Positions 33,495 to 42,359 of a stretch of 64,000 nucleotides of DNA are shown in pieces (position 1 is the stretch's first letter; each line of letters starts with the position of its first letter). Both the position numbers and the translations under genes were made by a program. Below the pieces are notes generated by a model. The model had not been told where the DNA came from and searched no databases. It worked only from the letters and a program-made list of their open reading frames with translations. Location of the stretch: assembly GCA_044433115.1 (NCBI GenBank), contig JAWXTY010000004.1:1-64000 (forward strand), written 5' to 3'. Source of the DNA: CAKUIA01 sp044433115 (GTDB taxonomy: Bacteria > Verrucomicrobiota > Verrucomicrobiia > Opitutales > Intestinicryptomonadaceae).

Positions 33495-33677
33495 GGGTGA
33501 GTTCTAAAAATTAGCACTTAGCTATTTTTTAGATTGTTTTGAGGTTAATTTTTTATGTTTTTAAGGAGGATAATGTATTATCTAACGCAAAAACAGAGAA
33601 AATTAAACCGAAACAGGCAAAAAAGAGCAAGTGTACTTTTTCTATACTTTTCAAAAACTAATTTTTAGAACTCACCC
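33495..33677. mobile_element. MITE-like element B (183 bp)
   Basis: Perfect 20-bp terminal inverted repeats, GGGTGAGTTCTAAAAATTAG and its complement, flanked by TA on both sides (possible 2-bp target duplication). About 90% similar to element C over the same length without indels. Inside is a 31-codon frame (33573-33668) with AAGGAGG three bases before the ATG, ending in the right terminal repeat. No transposase. Located upstream of rpsO, downstream of nothing but its divergent neighbour. Confidence 0.85.
33573..33668 (+). other. 31-codon frame inside element B
   Basis: Starts MYYLTQKQRKLNRNRQKRAS and ends in the right TIR. AAGGAGG precedes the ATG. Element C carries the same frame with most substitutions changing amino acids, which argues against selection on a protein, so I list it as a candidate only. 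Confidence 0.2.
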
Positions 33678-33726
33678 TATATTAAAGTGTATCGGAAAAA
33701 ATATTACAAGCTTTAATTAAAAAAAA

Positions 33727-33756
33727 TTGAGTGATAAGCTAAAAAAAATCTATAAA
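33727..33756 (+). promoter_or_regulatory. Possible rpsO promoter
   Basis: TTGAGT, 18-bp spacer, TATAAA, about 230 bp before the rpsO start. The intervening leader (33760-33984) holds no gene and several short complementary stretches, compatible with an S15-responsive leader, but no specific fold was established. Confidence 0.4.
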
Positions 33757-33984
33757 AATAAGAATATTAGAGTAAAAAGCTTGCAATTAAAAAATAAATG
33801 CACATTCTTTTCGAGATTAATGGGTAATAATGTCCATTGATAATGCGTTAGGAATATGAAGTTCCACTTTGTAGTCCCGTAGTTTTACGAATAATTTTCG
33901 TTCCAACGATGCTTTCAGCGAGTAACTGGGGGTATGGGTTTTACATTAAAACTCCAAAAAACTATGTATAAAAGGAATAAAAAA

Positions 33985-34254
33985 ATGGCAGAAGAAGCTG
34001 TAAATAAGGCAAGTATAATAAAGGAATATTCAGTATCTGATAAAGACACTGGTTCATGCGAAGTGCAAGTTGCACTCTTAACAGCTAGGATTTCCCACCT
34101 AACAGGACACCTAGCAACACATAGGAAAGACTTCCACTCAAGAAAGGGTCTATTGGCTCTAGCTAGCAGACGTAGAAAGTTATTAACTTACCTAAAACGC
34201 ACAAACTTGACTAGATACAACGACTTAATCGTTAGATTAGGCTTACGTAAGTAA
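33985..34254 (+). CDS. rpsO: 30S ribosomal protein S15
   Basis: 89 residues, exactly the usual S15 length, from the ATG at 33985; the frame runs open to 33934 but MAEEAVNKASIIKEYS is the family start and AAAGGAAT precedes it. Landmarks: DTGSCEVQVALLTARISHLTGHL, HRKDFHSRKGLLALASRRRKLLTYLKR and the C-terminal IVRLGLRK. The third position of DTGSPE is Cys here rather than Pro. Binds 16S rRNA early in 30S assembly. Followed by a terminator and pnp, the classic pair. Confidence 0.95.
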   Translation: MAEEAVNKASIIKEYSVSDKDTGSCEVQVALLTARISHLTGHLATHRKDFHSRKGLLALASRRRKLLTYLKRTNLTRYNDLIVRLGLRK

Positions 34255-34263
34255 AGTTTTGCA

Positions 34264-34298
34264 AGACTCTCTTTGCGTTAAAACAAAGGGAGTTTTTC
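34264..34298 (+). terminator. Terminator-like hairpin between rpsO and pnp
   Basis: GACTCTCTTTG and CAAAGGGAGTT pair with one G-U-type position and a T-run. Likely partial read-through to pnp. Confidence 0.7.
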
Positions 34299-34392
34299 TA
34301 TTTTTAGGGTAATTTTCAAACTACCCTTTAATCTTAAAATAAGCTAAAAAACGTCCAATCCGTGTAGGCTAAACCATAATAAAAGGAAATAA

Positions 34393-36612
34393 ATGAAACA
34401 AAAATATTCAGTAGAAGTGCCAGATATGGGCATTACAATCTCAACTGGAACTATAGCAAAACAAGCTAGTGGTTCTGTTACAATTCAAATAGGCGAAACT
34501 ACTTTATTAGTAAATGCAGTAGCTGCAAATAAGTTACGCCCAGACCAAGACTTTTTCCCACTAACTGTGGATTATAGAGAAAACTTTTCAGCAGCAGGTA
34601 GATTTCCTGGTGGCTACTTCAAGAGAGAAGCAAAGCCTTCTGAAAAGGAAGTTCTAACTTCAAGATTGTGCGATAGACCATTAAGACCTTTGTTCCCTAA
34701 GGGCTTTATGAATGAAGTTCAAGTTATAGGTCAATTATTGACTACAGATGGCATCAATGAACCTGATATTTTGATGGTAAATGGTGCAAGTGCTGCTATG
34801 TTGATTTCTGATATACCTTGGCATGGTCCAGTAGGTTGCGTAAGAATTGCTGACATTGATGGCGAGTTAATCGTAAATCCTAATCACGAGCAAATGTTAG
34901 ACTCTGTTTTAGACTTGATTTATGTAGGTAACGAAAAAGAAATGATGATGATTGAAGGTAGTGCAGAGCAATATCCTGAAGACAAGTTCATCGAAGCTCT
35001 TGCTTTCGCACAAGAACAAGTACAAAAGATTATCGCAGCTCAAAAAGAGTTAGCTTCTATCTGTGGCAAGACTAAGAGAGAGTTTCCTCTAGTTGTTGTT
35101 AAGGACGAGATTTTGACTATGAGTAAGGAATATGTAGGCGAAAGACTTTCTGCTGCAGTCTTCCAAGACAATAAGTTACAAAGACAAGACGACGTAGACG
35201 CTCTTATGGAAGAGACTGCAACATTCATCGAATCTAAGATGGGCGAAGCTGATTTCGATAAGAACCAAGTTAGAATGGCATTTGAAGTTCTTCAAGAAGA
35301 AGTTTACAGAGAAAATATTCTTGAACATGGCAAGCGTTGCGATGGTAGAGGTGTTGCTGATTTAAGACAAATTTCTTGTATGACAGACATCTTGCCAAGA
35401 GTACACGGTTCTGCTCTATTCCAAAGAGGCGAAACTCAAGGTATAGTAATTACAACTTTGGGTACTTCAAGAGACTATCAAGATTTAGATGGTTTGACAG
35501 GTGGTAGCAAGCAAAAGTCATTTATACTACACTACAACTTCCCTCCATATTCTGTAGGTGAAACAGGTAGATTTGGCAACCCTGGCAGACGTGAAATTGG
35601 TCATGGTGCGTTGGCTGAACGTTCATTACTTCCAGTATTGCCTTCTGAAGATGAGTATCCTTATGCAATACGTCTAGTTTCTGAAATTATGGAGTCTAAT
35701 GGTTCTACATCAATGGCTTCTGTATGTGGTGGTTGCTTATCTTTGATGGACGCTGGTGTACCTATTCAATCTCCAGTAGCTGGTATTTCTTGTGGTTTGG
35801 TATCTAAATTTGATGCTGAAGGTTCTATAGAAAAGCACGTTATCTTGACAGACATCTTGGGTGCTGAAGACCACTTTGGCGATATGGACTTTAAGATTTG
35901 TGGTACTAGAGCTGGTATAACAGGTTTCCAATTGGACTTAAAAATCAAGGGCTTACCTTTCGAAATCACTAAGAACGCTATCTACCAAAATAGAGAAGCT
36001 CGTTTCAAGATTTTAGATATAATGGGCGAATGTATGGCGAACCCTAACGAAGAGCCTAAGGAGTCTGCTCCAAGAATTAAGCAAATTCGTATAGACCCAG
36101 ATAAGGTTGGTGCATTGATTGGACCAGGAGGCAAGAACATTCGTAGAATTACTGAATTATCAGGTGCTCAAGTTGACATCGACGACAAAGACCCTGGTAG
36201 AGTTTTAGTATACGCTATCGGTAAGGCAACTATGGATAGAGCTTTGGCTGAAATCGAATTTAGCATTGGCGAAATCGAAGTTGGTAAGACTTATAAGGGA
36301 ATAGTACGCTCTATTAAAGACTTTGGTGCTTTTGTAGAATGTCTACCTGGTAAGGAAGGCTTAGTTCACATTTCTGAATTAGCTGACTTTAGAGTAAACA
36401 AGACTGAAGACGTTTGCAAGCTTGGCGACGAAATTATGGTTAAGTGCATAGGCAAAGACGACAAGGGTAAGGTAAGATTATCAAGAAGAGCAGCAATCTG
36501 CGAAGCTCAAGGTATACCTTACGAAGTTCGTGAACAACCTGCACGCCCTTCACGTCCTCGCAACGACAGACACGACAGACACGATAGACACGACAGAGGC
36601 GACCGCCGCTAA
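34393..36612 (+). CDS. pnp: Polyribonucleotide nucleotidyltransferase
   Basis: 739 residues. Two RNase-PH domains (about 10-140 and 315-545) with FPGGYFKREAKPSEKEVLTSRL, the GETQGIVITTLGT segment and RREIGHGALAERSL; a KH domain with IGPGGKNIRRITELSGAQVDI (about 565-600); an S1 domain with YKGIVRSIKDFGAFVECLPGKEGLVHISEL (about 620-690). The C-terminal tail is a (R)HDRHDRHDRGDRR repeat. It degrades RNA 3' to 5' phosphorolytically in the degradosome. AAAGGAAATAA precedes the ATG. Downstream of rpsO as in many bacteria. Confidence 0.97.
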   Translation: MKQKYSVEVPDMGITISTGTIAKQASGSVTIQIGETTLLVNAVAANKLRPDQDFFPLTVDYRENFSAAGRFPGGYFKREAKPSEKEVLTSRLCDRPLRPLFPKGFMNEVQVIGQLLTTDGINEPDILMVNGASAAMLISDIPWHGPVGCVRIADIDGELIVNPNHEQMLDSVLDLIYVGNEKEMMMIEGSAEQYPEDKFIEALAFAQEQVQKIIAAQKELASICGKTKREFPLVVVKDEILTMSKEYVGERLSAAVFQDNKLQRQDDVDALMEETATFIESKMGEADFDKNQVRMAFEVLQEEVYRENILEHGKRCDGRGVADLRQISCMTDILPRVHGSALFQRGETQGIVITTLGTSRDYQDLDGLTGGSKQKSFILHYNFPPYSVGETGRFGNPGRREIGHGALAERSLLPVLPSEDEYPYAIRLVSEIMESNGSTSMASVCGGCLSLMDAGVPIQSPVAGISCGLVSKFDAEGSIEKHVILTDILGAEDHFGDMDFKICGTRAGITGFQLDLKIKGLPFEITKNAIYQNREARFKILDIMGECMANPNEEPKESAPRIKQIRIDPDKVGALIGPGGKNIRRITELSGAQVDIDDKDPGRVLVYAIGKATMDRALAEIEFSIGEIEVGKTYKGIVRSIKDFGAFVECLPGKEGLVHISELADFRVNKTEDVCKLGDEIMVKCIGKDDKGKVRLSRRAAICEAQGIPYEVREQPARPSRPRNDRHDRHDRHDRGDRR

Positions 36613-36632
36613 TTTAAGCTAAATAGCAAAGC

Positions 36633-36667
36633 AAAAAGGAATTGATTAATCTCAATTCCTTTTTTTG
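36633..36667 (+). terminator. Terminator after pnp
   Basis: AAAAAGGAATTGA and TCAATTCCTTTTTT, perfect stem with TTAATC loop. Confidence 0.92.
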
Positions 36668-36718
36668 TGCCTAAACTAAATGGTGTTTGCTAATTTATGG
36701 AGGCTTATATATGCAGAC

Positions 36719-36755
36719 AAAAAAAGATTGCACCTTTGAAAGTACAATCTCTTTT
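36719..36755 (-). terminator. Terminator of the ThuA gene
   Basis: AGATTGCAC and GTACAATCT flank CTTTGAAA; on the minus strand a run of seven T follows. Confidence 0.75.
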
Positions 36756-36776
36756 GATAAAGTTATTAGGCTTTAA

Positions 36777-37754
36777 TTACTTCTTTGCAGGCTTTGCAAT
36801 AGGAGTAGTGTCAAGCTTTAGGTCGTCAGCTGCAAATTGCATACCTCTAGTGTAAAGTTCCAATATTTCAGGAATGATGAATGCTCTGTGGTCGTGTCCT
36901 AAAGCAACGTAGCAAACTCTACCCTTGCCATAAGACTTAACCCATACTAGACCAAAATCGTGGTCGTCTCTATGGATTTGCTTTGACTTGTTTTTAAGGT
37001 CTCCTTTGATAGGGCTTTTGTCGAAATCTATAGCACATAGAACTCTTTGCTTAGTTCTGTCGTAGCCAGTAGTAACTTGATAAAGCTCGTCTTCACTGAT
37101 AAATTCGCTACCTTCCCAAATACCCTTAACTAGAGGGCTTTCAGTGTCCTCAATAGCAATTACAGCTTGTTGACCACCACAAGTCCAAGGGTGATTAATA
37201 AATCTGCCACCAATTAAGTCAGCAAAAGTGTCGTTATCCTTATTAGCGTCGCAAGCTCCGTGAATACCAAACAAACCGCCGCCATTTTCAACATAAGCCA
37301 TTAAGTTTGCAAGAAGCTCATCGTGCTTAGCTGTTACTTTAGCCTTTTCTTCAGCACCAAGCTTTTTCATTTCAGCTAAAGGCTTATCAAAAATTCTGCC
37401 AGTTGTGTTACTTAGAACAACAGCGTCGAATTTAGCTAGATTATCTTTTTCAAAATTAGAAAGTTCATTGCTAACAACAAAATCATAAGCGTCGCCAATG
37501 TTTTCCTTTAAAGTCTTGATATAATGCTCGAAAGACTGAATACCCAAAGTATGCACATAATTAGAAGAGCAGTTTGAATAAATTAAAATCTTCTTGCCCT
37601 TTGTAGCTTTTGCACTTAGAGACTTTGGAGTAGCCGCTGAAATCTGAGCTTTAATTTCGTCAGTAACTTGAGTTACACGTTTTGCTTTTTGTGCTGTAGC
37701 ACTAAGAGAGAATAAGCAAAATATTGCTGTTAGTAATATTGTAATTTTTTTCAT
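36777..37754 (-). CDS. Secreted ThuA-domain protein
   Basis: 325 residues from the ATG at 37754; an 11-residue upstream extension in frame is unlikely because MKKITILLTAIFCLFSLSATA is a good Sec signal peptide. The mature protein is a class I glutamine-amidotransferase-like ThuA fold: KKILIYSNCSSNYVHTLGI, FDAVVLSNTTGRIFD, VENGGGLFGIHGACD, and GRVCYVALGHDHRAF at the end. ThuA proteins are linked to trehalose or sugar metabolism in proteobacteria and are common secreted proteins in PVC bacteria; the biochemical role here is unknown. Its start lies 55 bp from MITE-like element C. Confidence 0.8.
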   Translation of the reverse strand: MKKITILLTAIFCLFSLSATAQKAKRVTQVTDEIKAQISAATPKSLSAKATKGKKILIYSNCSSNYVHTLGIQSFEHYIKTLKENIGDAYDFVVSNELSNFEKDNLAKFDAVVLSNTTGRIFDKPLAEMKKLGAEEKAKVTAKHDELLANLMAYVENGGGLFGIHGACDANKDNDTFADLIGGRFINHPWTCGGQQAVIAIEDTESPLVKGIWEGSEFISEDELYQVTTGYDRTKQRVLCAIDFDKSPIKGDLKNKSKQIHRDDHDFGLVWVKSYGKGRVCYVALGHDHRAFIIPEILELYTRGMQFAADDLKLDTTPIAKPAKK

Positions 37755-37808
37755 TATCGTTTTTGGGTTAAAAATATGTAGTGCCAAAACATTCGGCGTT
37801 TAAATCAA

Positions 37809-37991
37809 GGGTGGGTTCTAAAAATTAGCACTTAGCTATTTTTTAGATTATTTTGAGGTTGATTTTTTATGTTTTCAAGGAGGATAATGAATTATCTAAC
37901 GCAAAAACATAGGAAATTAGACCAAAATAGGCAAAAAAGAGCAAGTGTATTTTTCATTTACTTTCTAAAAACTAATTTTTAGAACTCACCC
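37809..37991. mobile_element. MITE-like element C (183 bp)
   Basis: Same length as element B; terminal repeats GGGTGGGTTCTAAAAATTAG and CTAATTTTTAGAACTCACCC. Flanked by AA on both sides. Internal 31-codon frame (37887-37982) at the same place as in B, again behind AAGGAGG. Lies between the upstream end of the ThuA gene and the 3' end of the coiled-coil gene. Confidence 0.85.
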
Positions 37992-38033
37992 AAGAATATA
38001 ATCTAAACACAGCAAAAACTATAATGCAAGAAT

Positions 38034-39760
38034 TTATTTACCAGACTTCATNNNNNNNNNNNNNNNNNNNNNNNNNNNNNNNNNNNNNNNNNNNNNNNNN
38101 NNNNNNNNNNNNNNNNNNNNNNNNNNNNNNNNNNNNNNNNNNNNNNNNNNNATTTACCAGACTTCATATTTTCATAGAAGTTTCTTGCAGCGTCTTTAGT
38201 GTATCTTGATAACAAAGGCAAAGGCGATGACACTGCAAAATTCTTAACTAGAGATAAGTTAGAAGAATTAGTCATAATTCCCAAGAAGCTACCAGACCTA
38301 TCAAAAACCAAGTCGCCTGCAGCTGGAGAGAAATCGCCAAATAGCGAAGAGAAAAAGCCAGAGTCCACCTTTGCAAAGCCAGAATACTTTTCATCTACGC
38401 TATACTTAAGCTGTCCATAATAGAAGTCTTTAGTATCTACAAGTGTAGCTTGTTCGTGCTTAAATGGATTTTGGGCAAAGCTATAAACCTTTAGTCCAGT
38501 TTTTTCTACAAAGGCTACAGGTATCTTAAATGCTAAAATATTTGTATGATACTTCAAGGAATACAAGGCAGATAAGTGGAATTTCAAGCCCTTTGCCCAA
38601 GGAGTAAATTCTAAATTTTCAGGAGCAATGAACTTATTCTTAGCCCTATCAAAAGGCGTGTCGTCTGTGCTAAATATAGTCCAATATTCGCCATTGACAT
38701 CAATAATCGCACTTCTAATAGTCTTAGTTTCTATAGAGTCATTTAAAACGCCTGTACGCTTATAGCTGACATCTATATTCAAGGCATTTGCCTTATAAGT
38801 TTCGTAAATTTCGCTTTCAGTTAGAGGACGCATTTCGTCGACTTGCTTCGCCAACTTTTCTTGAGTATCTATAATCTTAGTTTGGCTATCGGCTAGCTTG
38901 CCCTGACTTTCAACTAGCTTAGTTTGATTATCTGCAAGTTTATCTACGCCACTTGCAAGGGTCTGAGCGTGTTCTTGAATTTGTTGCTTTTCATTTTTTT
39001 CCAACATAACCAAGCTCTTCGCCTTTTCTAAATCCTCTTGATATATACTTGCCTTAGTCTTTTCAACTTCGAGCTGAGTGCTTAGTTCTTCGCTCTTTTG
39101 TTGTATAGAAGCCTTTTCTTGGCTGAGCGAGTCTACATCAGCCTTAGCCCTTTCTAGCTCCTCTTGCATAGCCAAAAGACGAGCCTTTAACACAGCGTCG
39201 CTCTCAGACATTTGCCCAACTTTTTCAGCCAAGGCAAGCTTTTGATTAGCTTCGTCTTTAAGCTTTTCTTCGAGAGCCTTCGAATTTTCAAAGCTTCTTT
39301 GCTTATCAGCTTCAAGGGCTTGCTTTTGAGAAATCTCGCTTTGCAACTTAGATTGAAGCTCTTTAGCTTCTGCCAAGCTTTGAGCCTTTTCTTCTTCTAA
39401 AGTTTTATTTGCTTGTTTTGATTGCTCAATTAAATCAAGAGCCTCTAACTTTTCTGTTTGCAGAGCGTCTAAAGACTCTTGTTTCTTAGCCAATTCCAAG
39501 GCTTGTTCCTTAGAAATATCTTCTATTTCCTTAGCCCTAGACGAGTATTCATCTACCTTAGAATTTAAGCTATCTCTATTTTCCTTCTCTTTATCTAATG
39601 ACATTCTAAGCAAATCGACTAGCTGCGAGTCTGCATAGGGAGTAACTATCAAATCGTCCTTTGGAGCTTCCTGCTTAGTAGGTAAATCATCGAAAGAAAT
39701 CATACCTAGCATACTAAGTAAAAGGAAGTCGCAAATAACAATTAGTAGTGTTTTATTCAT
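38034..39760 (-). CDS. Coiled-coil membrane protein, spans an assembly gap
   Basis: About 536 residues. N-terminal transmembrane helix (MNKTLLIVICDFLLLSMLGM) of a kind recurrent at the start of PVC coiled-coil proteins, then a long coiled coil (about 70-315; repeated Glu/Lys/Gln/Ala heptads and a SQTKIIDTQEKLA region), then a globular C-terminal domain of about 210 residues without a recognised family, possibly a trypsin-like fold (DVNGEYWTIFSTDDTPFD, GDLVFDRSGSFLGIM). The 100-N run lies six codons before the stop. Both contig ends share a 16-bp sequence; collapsing it gives the C-terminus NFYENMKSGK followed by TAA at 38034-38036, so the gene is complete. Confidence 0.65.
38052..38151. other. 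Assembly gap (100 N), apparently a false gap
   Basis: The 16 bases left of the Ns (38036-38051) and right of them (38152-38167) are identical: ATTTACCAGACTTCAT. This is what two overlapping contigs look like when joined with a fixed 100-N spacer. Confidence 0.9.
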
Positions 39761-39782
39761 AAGAGAGGAGTTTGAGAAGTGA

Positions 39783-39800
39783 GTGTGTTCTAAAAATTAG
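39783..39800. mobile_element. Solitary TIR end overlapping the fabD stop codon
   Basis: GTGTGTTCTAAAAATTAG, same orientation as the left ends of elements B and C. On the minus strand it supplies the TAA stop of fabD. Confidence 0.55.
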
Positions 39801-40699
39801 AAGTCCTTTTCGTCTGCTATAGACTTAACATTATAAGCCCTGTTTATACGCTTTGCCATACCAGCAAGAACGCCACCAGGACCACATTCATAAAATTGTT
39901 CAACGCCCAATTTTGCAGCATTTTCCATACAATCTTGCCACCTTACAGACATCACAACCTGCTTAATCAAAGCTTCCTTGATAGCAACTGGGTCTGAAAT
40001 TTCCTCAGCAGTTGTATTAGTAAATACCTTAATATTAGGCTTTTTAAATTCTATATCAGCTAAGAACTTTGCAAATTCTTCTCTAGCTGGCTCCATCAAT
40101 TTACTGTGATATGCCCCTGCAACCTTTAGAGGAACAGCCATTTTAAAGTCTTTAGTTTCAGCAACTTTAGCCCCAGCTTTGCCAATTTTGTCAGCGTCTC
40201 CAGATATAACTATTTGCCCTGTGCAGTTTAAATTTGCAATTTCCACATCAAATTCTTGGCAATATTCCTTAGCTAAATCCAAAGAGCCACCAATTAAGCA
40301 CAACATAGCACCCTTAGAAGCCTCACAAGCCATTTGCATTAAAGCCCCACGCTTTTCAACAATCTTCAAGCCTGTTTCAAAGTCATAAGTGCCAGCAATG
40401 GCGTGAGCAGTCAATTCGCCCAAAGATAAACCCAAGGCACATTCCAAATTATCCAAAGCACCACGCTTCTTTAAAATAGTAGCAACAGAAATGCCGTGTA
40501 TATACAACGCAACTTGGCAGATATTAGTTTTAGTTAATTCTTCTATAGGTCCTTCAAAGCAATACTTACTTAGAGGCAAGCCCAAAGCAGAGTCTGCCCT
40601 TTCAAATAGTTCTTTAACTTCGCTATGAGCCTCATAGAGAGACTTTGCCATACCAACGCATTGTGCACCTTGTCCTGAAAATAATAATCCTGTTTTCAT
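39797..40699 (-). CDS. fabD: Malonyl-CoA:ACP transacylase
   Basis: 300 residues. GQGAQ at 10-14 region, the nucleophile elbow GLSLGEL (Ser92) and AYHSKLMEPA with the catalytic His are all present; QDCMENAAKLGVEQFYECGPGGVLAGMAKR closes the fold. Loads malonyl units onto acyl carrier protein for fatty-acid synthesis in the cytoplasm. The usual GHSLGE reads GLSLGE, a tolerated variant. It is the last gene of the Mla-type operon, 12 bp after the lipoprotein, linking membrane-lipid synthesis and transport. Confidence 0.93.
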   Translation of the reverse strand: MKTGLLFSGQGAQCVGMAKSLYEAHSEVKELFERADSALGLPLSKYCFEGPIEELTKTNICQVALYIHGISVATILKKRGALDNLECALGLSLGELTAHAIAGTYDFETGLKIVEKRGALMQMACEASKGAMLCLIGGSLDLAKEYCQEFDVEIANLNCTGQIVISGDADKIGKAGAKVAETKDFKMAVPLKVAGAYHSKLMEPAREEFAKFLADIEFKKPNIKVFTNTTAEEISDPVAIKEALIKQVVMSVRWQDCMENAAKLGVEQFYECGPGGVLAGMAKRINRAYNVKSIADEKDF

Positions 40700-40711
40700 T
40701 TGTTATAATCC

Positions 40712-41341
40712 TTAATCTTTAGATTTTATAGTTACTGTTGCCTTAGAGCTTTTAAAAATCGAGTCAATAATATCTAAAGACAAATCCGAAAGCAAAGTAG
40801 AAATCGAGTCTACATAGCCTGCATAAGATTTGCCATTAGCTATAGTTTTTTCAAAAACGCCATCAGCTAAAAGTTTATTTGCCTTAGGGTCGCCCAAAGT
40901 CCAAGTAGCCTTAATAGTCGACTCCTTGCCCAAAGTTCCACATAATTCATTTATAGAAATAGATAAAGTAGGCAATTTGCTATCAAAGGCTGCCATAGGG
41001 TAAGCATAAATCTTAGAATTAGGAGCTGAATTGCTCATAAAGTTCAAATAAATTACCCTTGCCACTGCATTATTTAGAGGCTCGCCCCACCTGTTAATTT
41101 CCGACACAAGCAAAGTATTAGCCCCTAAATAAGAGACAACTTGAGGCTTATCCATATAATTAGGCAAAGCAATAGGCGACACATTCATATTTAGATAATG
41201 CTTCGTGCTATCCTTTGCAGGCTTTTCCTTTAATACATAAAATACAGTAGGGTCTTCTTCTGGTTTCAATAACCCAGACAAGCAACCAGACAAGCTAAAA
41301 CTCAATGCAGATAAAAGTGTGATTATATATATCTTTTTCAT
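40712..41341 (-). CDS. MCE-system auxiliary lipoprotein (PqiC/ABC_trans_aux type)
   Basis: 209 residues, lipobox LSGC (Cys20). VSPIALPNYMDKPQVVSYLGANTLLVSEINRWGEPLNNAVARVI is the diagnostic stretch of the PqiC-like auxiliary lipoproteins, which accompany MCE transporters and sit at the inner leaflet of the outer membrane. Follows mlaD by 9 bp in the same operon. A role as outer-membrane partner of the MlaD-type protein is inferred from the gene order. Confidence 0.85.
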   Translation of the reverse strand: MKKIYIITLLSALSFSLSGCLSGLLKPEEDPTVFYVLKEKPAKDSTKHYLNMNVSPIALPNYMDKPQVVSYLGANTLLVSEINRWGEPLNNAVARVIYLNFMSNSAPNSKIYAYPMAAFDSKLPTLSISINELCGTLGKESTIKATWTLGDPKANKLLADGVFEKTIANGKSYAGYVDSISTLLSDLSLDIIDSIFKSSKATVTIKSKD

Positions 41342-41350
41342 AAAAATTCC

Positions 41351-42343
41351 TTATTTCTTAGATGACTCTAAAGGCTTTCCCTTTAGCAAGGCACTTGGGT
41401 TACGCTCTAAGTATTCCATTAGAGATTGAGCCGATTGTGAAGTGCTTCTTAGTGTGTTTAAGAGAAGCGAAAACTCTGTCATAAAAGGAGAATAGCGAGA
41501 TGTCATAGCATTTATATTATCCAAAAATTCATCGCCTTTACTTAGAGTATTTCCAAAATTTTTCGACATAGTATTAAGTTCGCCACTTGCAGTCAAGAGT
41601 AAAGTATCAGCTCCGTCAAGCACCTTGTTTAACTTTTCTATAGAAAGCTTTATGTCAGCACCTTCGACCAAGTCATTTATATCAGCTAAGAGCTTTACAG
41701 CATTTTCGCTAATATTCTTTGTATCTAGCTCTTCAAGCTTTGCATTTAAAGTTATCAAAGCCTTATTTACGTTAGTTCCTATTTCAGCCAAAGGCATCTT
41801 AGAAACTTCGTCTGCAACCTTAGTCAATTTTTTACTCAACTCGTCAAAGGCATTCGAAGGCATTGTAGGCATCTCTTGCAAGTCTACCCCCTTATAGCTA
41901 TATTCAAATACATCGCCCTCTTTTGCAAAGTAGTCCAACTCTATATACAACATACCTGTAACTATACTTTGATAAGCCAACTTTGCCCTCAAGCCCTCCT
42001 TAATTGCTAAATCTATCTTCTCATTAAGCCCACCTGAGTCCTCTTCACTAAAAGAATAATTAACATCGCCTCCCTCTATAAGAGAGAAAACAACCATTAC
42101 CTTCTGAGCCTTTATACTAGAGTCGCTACTAATATAAATCTTGTTAATCTTACCAAGAGTTACCCCCTTATATTTAACAGGAGCACCCACGTCTAAGCCA
42201 TTTACAGTTTCGTTAAAGAAGCATATATAATCTTTCGTTTTTTGAAAGAATTTGCCTGCTCCCAACACTATTATACCAGCAAATAACAAAAAGATTGCTG
42301 TTATTACAAATATTCCTATCGCTAATGGATTTGCTTTTTTCAT
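41351..42343 (-). CDS. mlaD: MlaD-type MCE protein
   Basis: 330 residues: one N-terminal transmembrane helix (about 6-32) followed by the MCE domain (FFNETVNGLDVGAPVKYKGVTLGKINKIYI, about 41-70) and a helical C-terminal part with amphipathic repeats (about 155-300) that may form a trans-periplasmic needle, longer than E. coli MlaD. Binds phospholipids in the periplasm and channels them to MlaFE. 16 bp after mlaF. Confidence 0.88.
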   Translation of the reverse strand: MKKANPLAIGIFVITAIFLLFAGIIVLGAGKFFQKTKDYICFFNETVNGLDVGAPVKYKGVTLGKINKIYISSDSSIKAQKVMVVFSLIEGGDVNYSFSEEDSGGLNEKIDLAIKEGLRAKLAYQSIVTGMLYIELDYFAKEGDVFEYSYKGVDLQEMPTMPSNAFDELSKKLTKVADEVSKMPLAEIGTNVNKALITLNAKLEELDTKNISENAVKLLADINDLVEGADIKLSIEKLNKVLDGADTLLLTASGELNTMSKNFGNTLSKGDEFLDNINAMTSRYSPFMTEFSLLLNTLRSTSQSAQSLMEYLERNPSALLKGKPLESSKK

Positions 42344-42359
42344 ATTTTTATTTATCCCC

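Noticed and set aside
33760..33984. Possible tRNA or riboswitch in the rpsO leader
   Set aside because: No acceptor or T-arm pattern and no recognisable aptamer fold by eye; kept only as a probable leader.
38024..38209. Plus-strand frame spanning the Ns
   Set aside because: Exists only because N runs have no stop codons; antisense to the coiled-coil gene.
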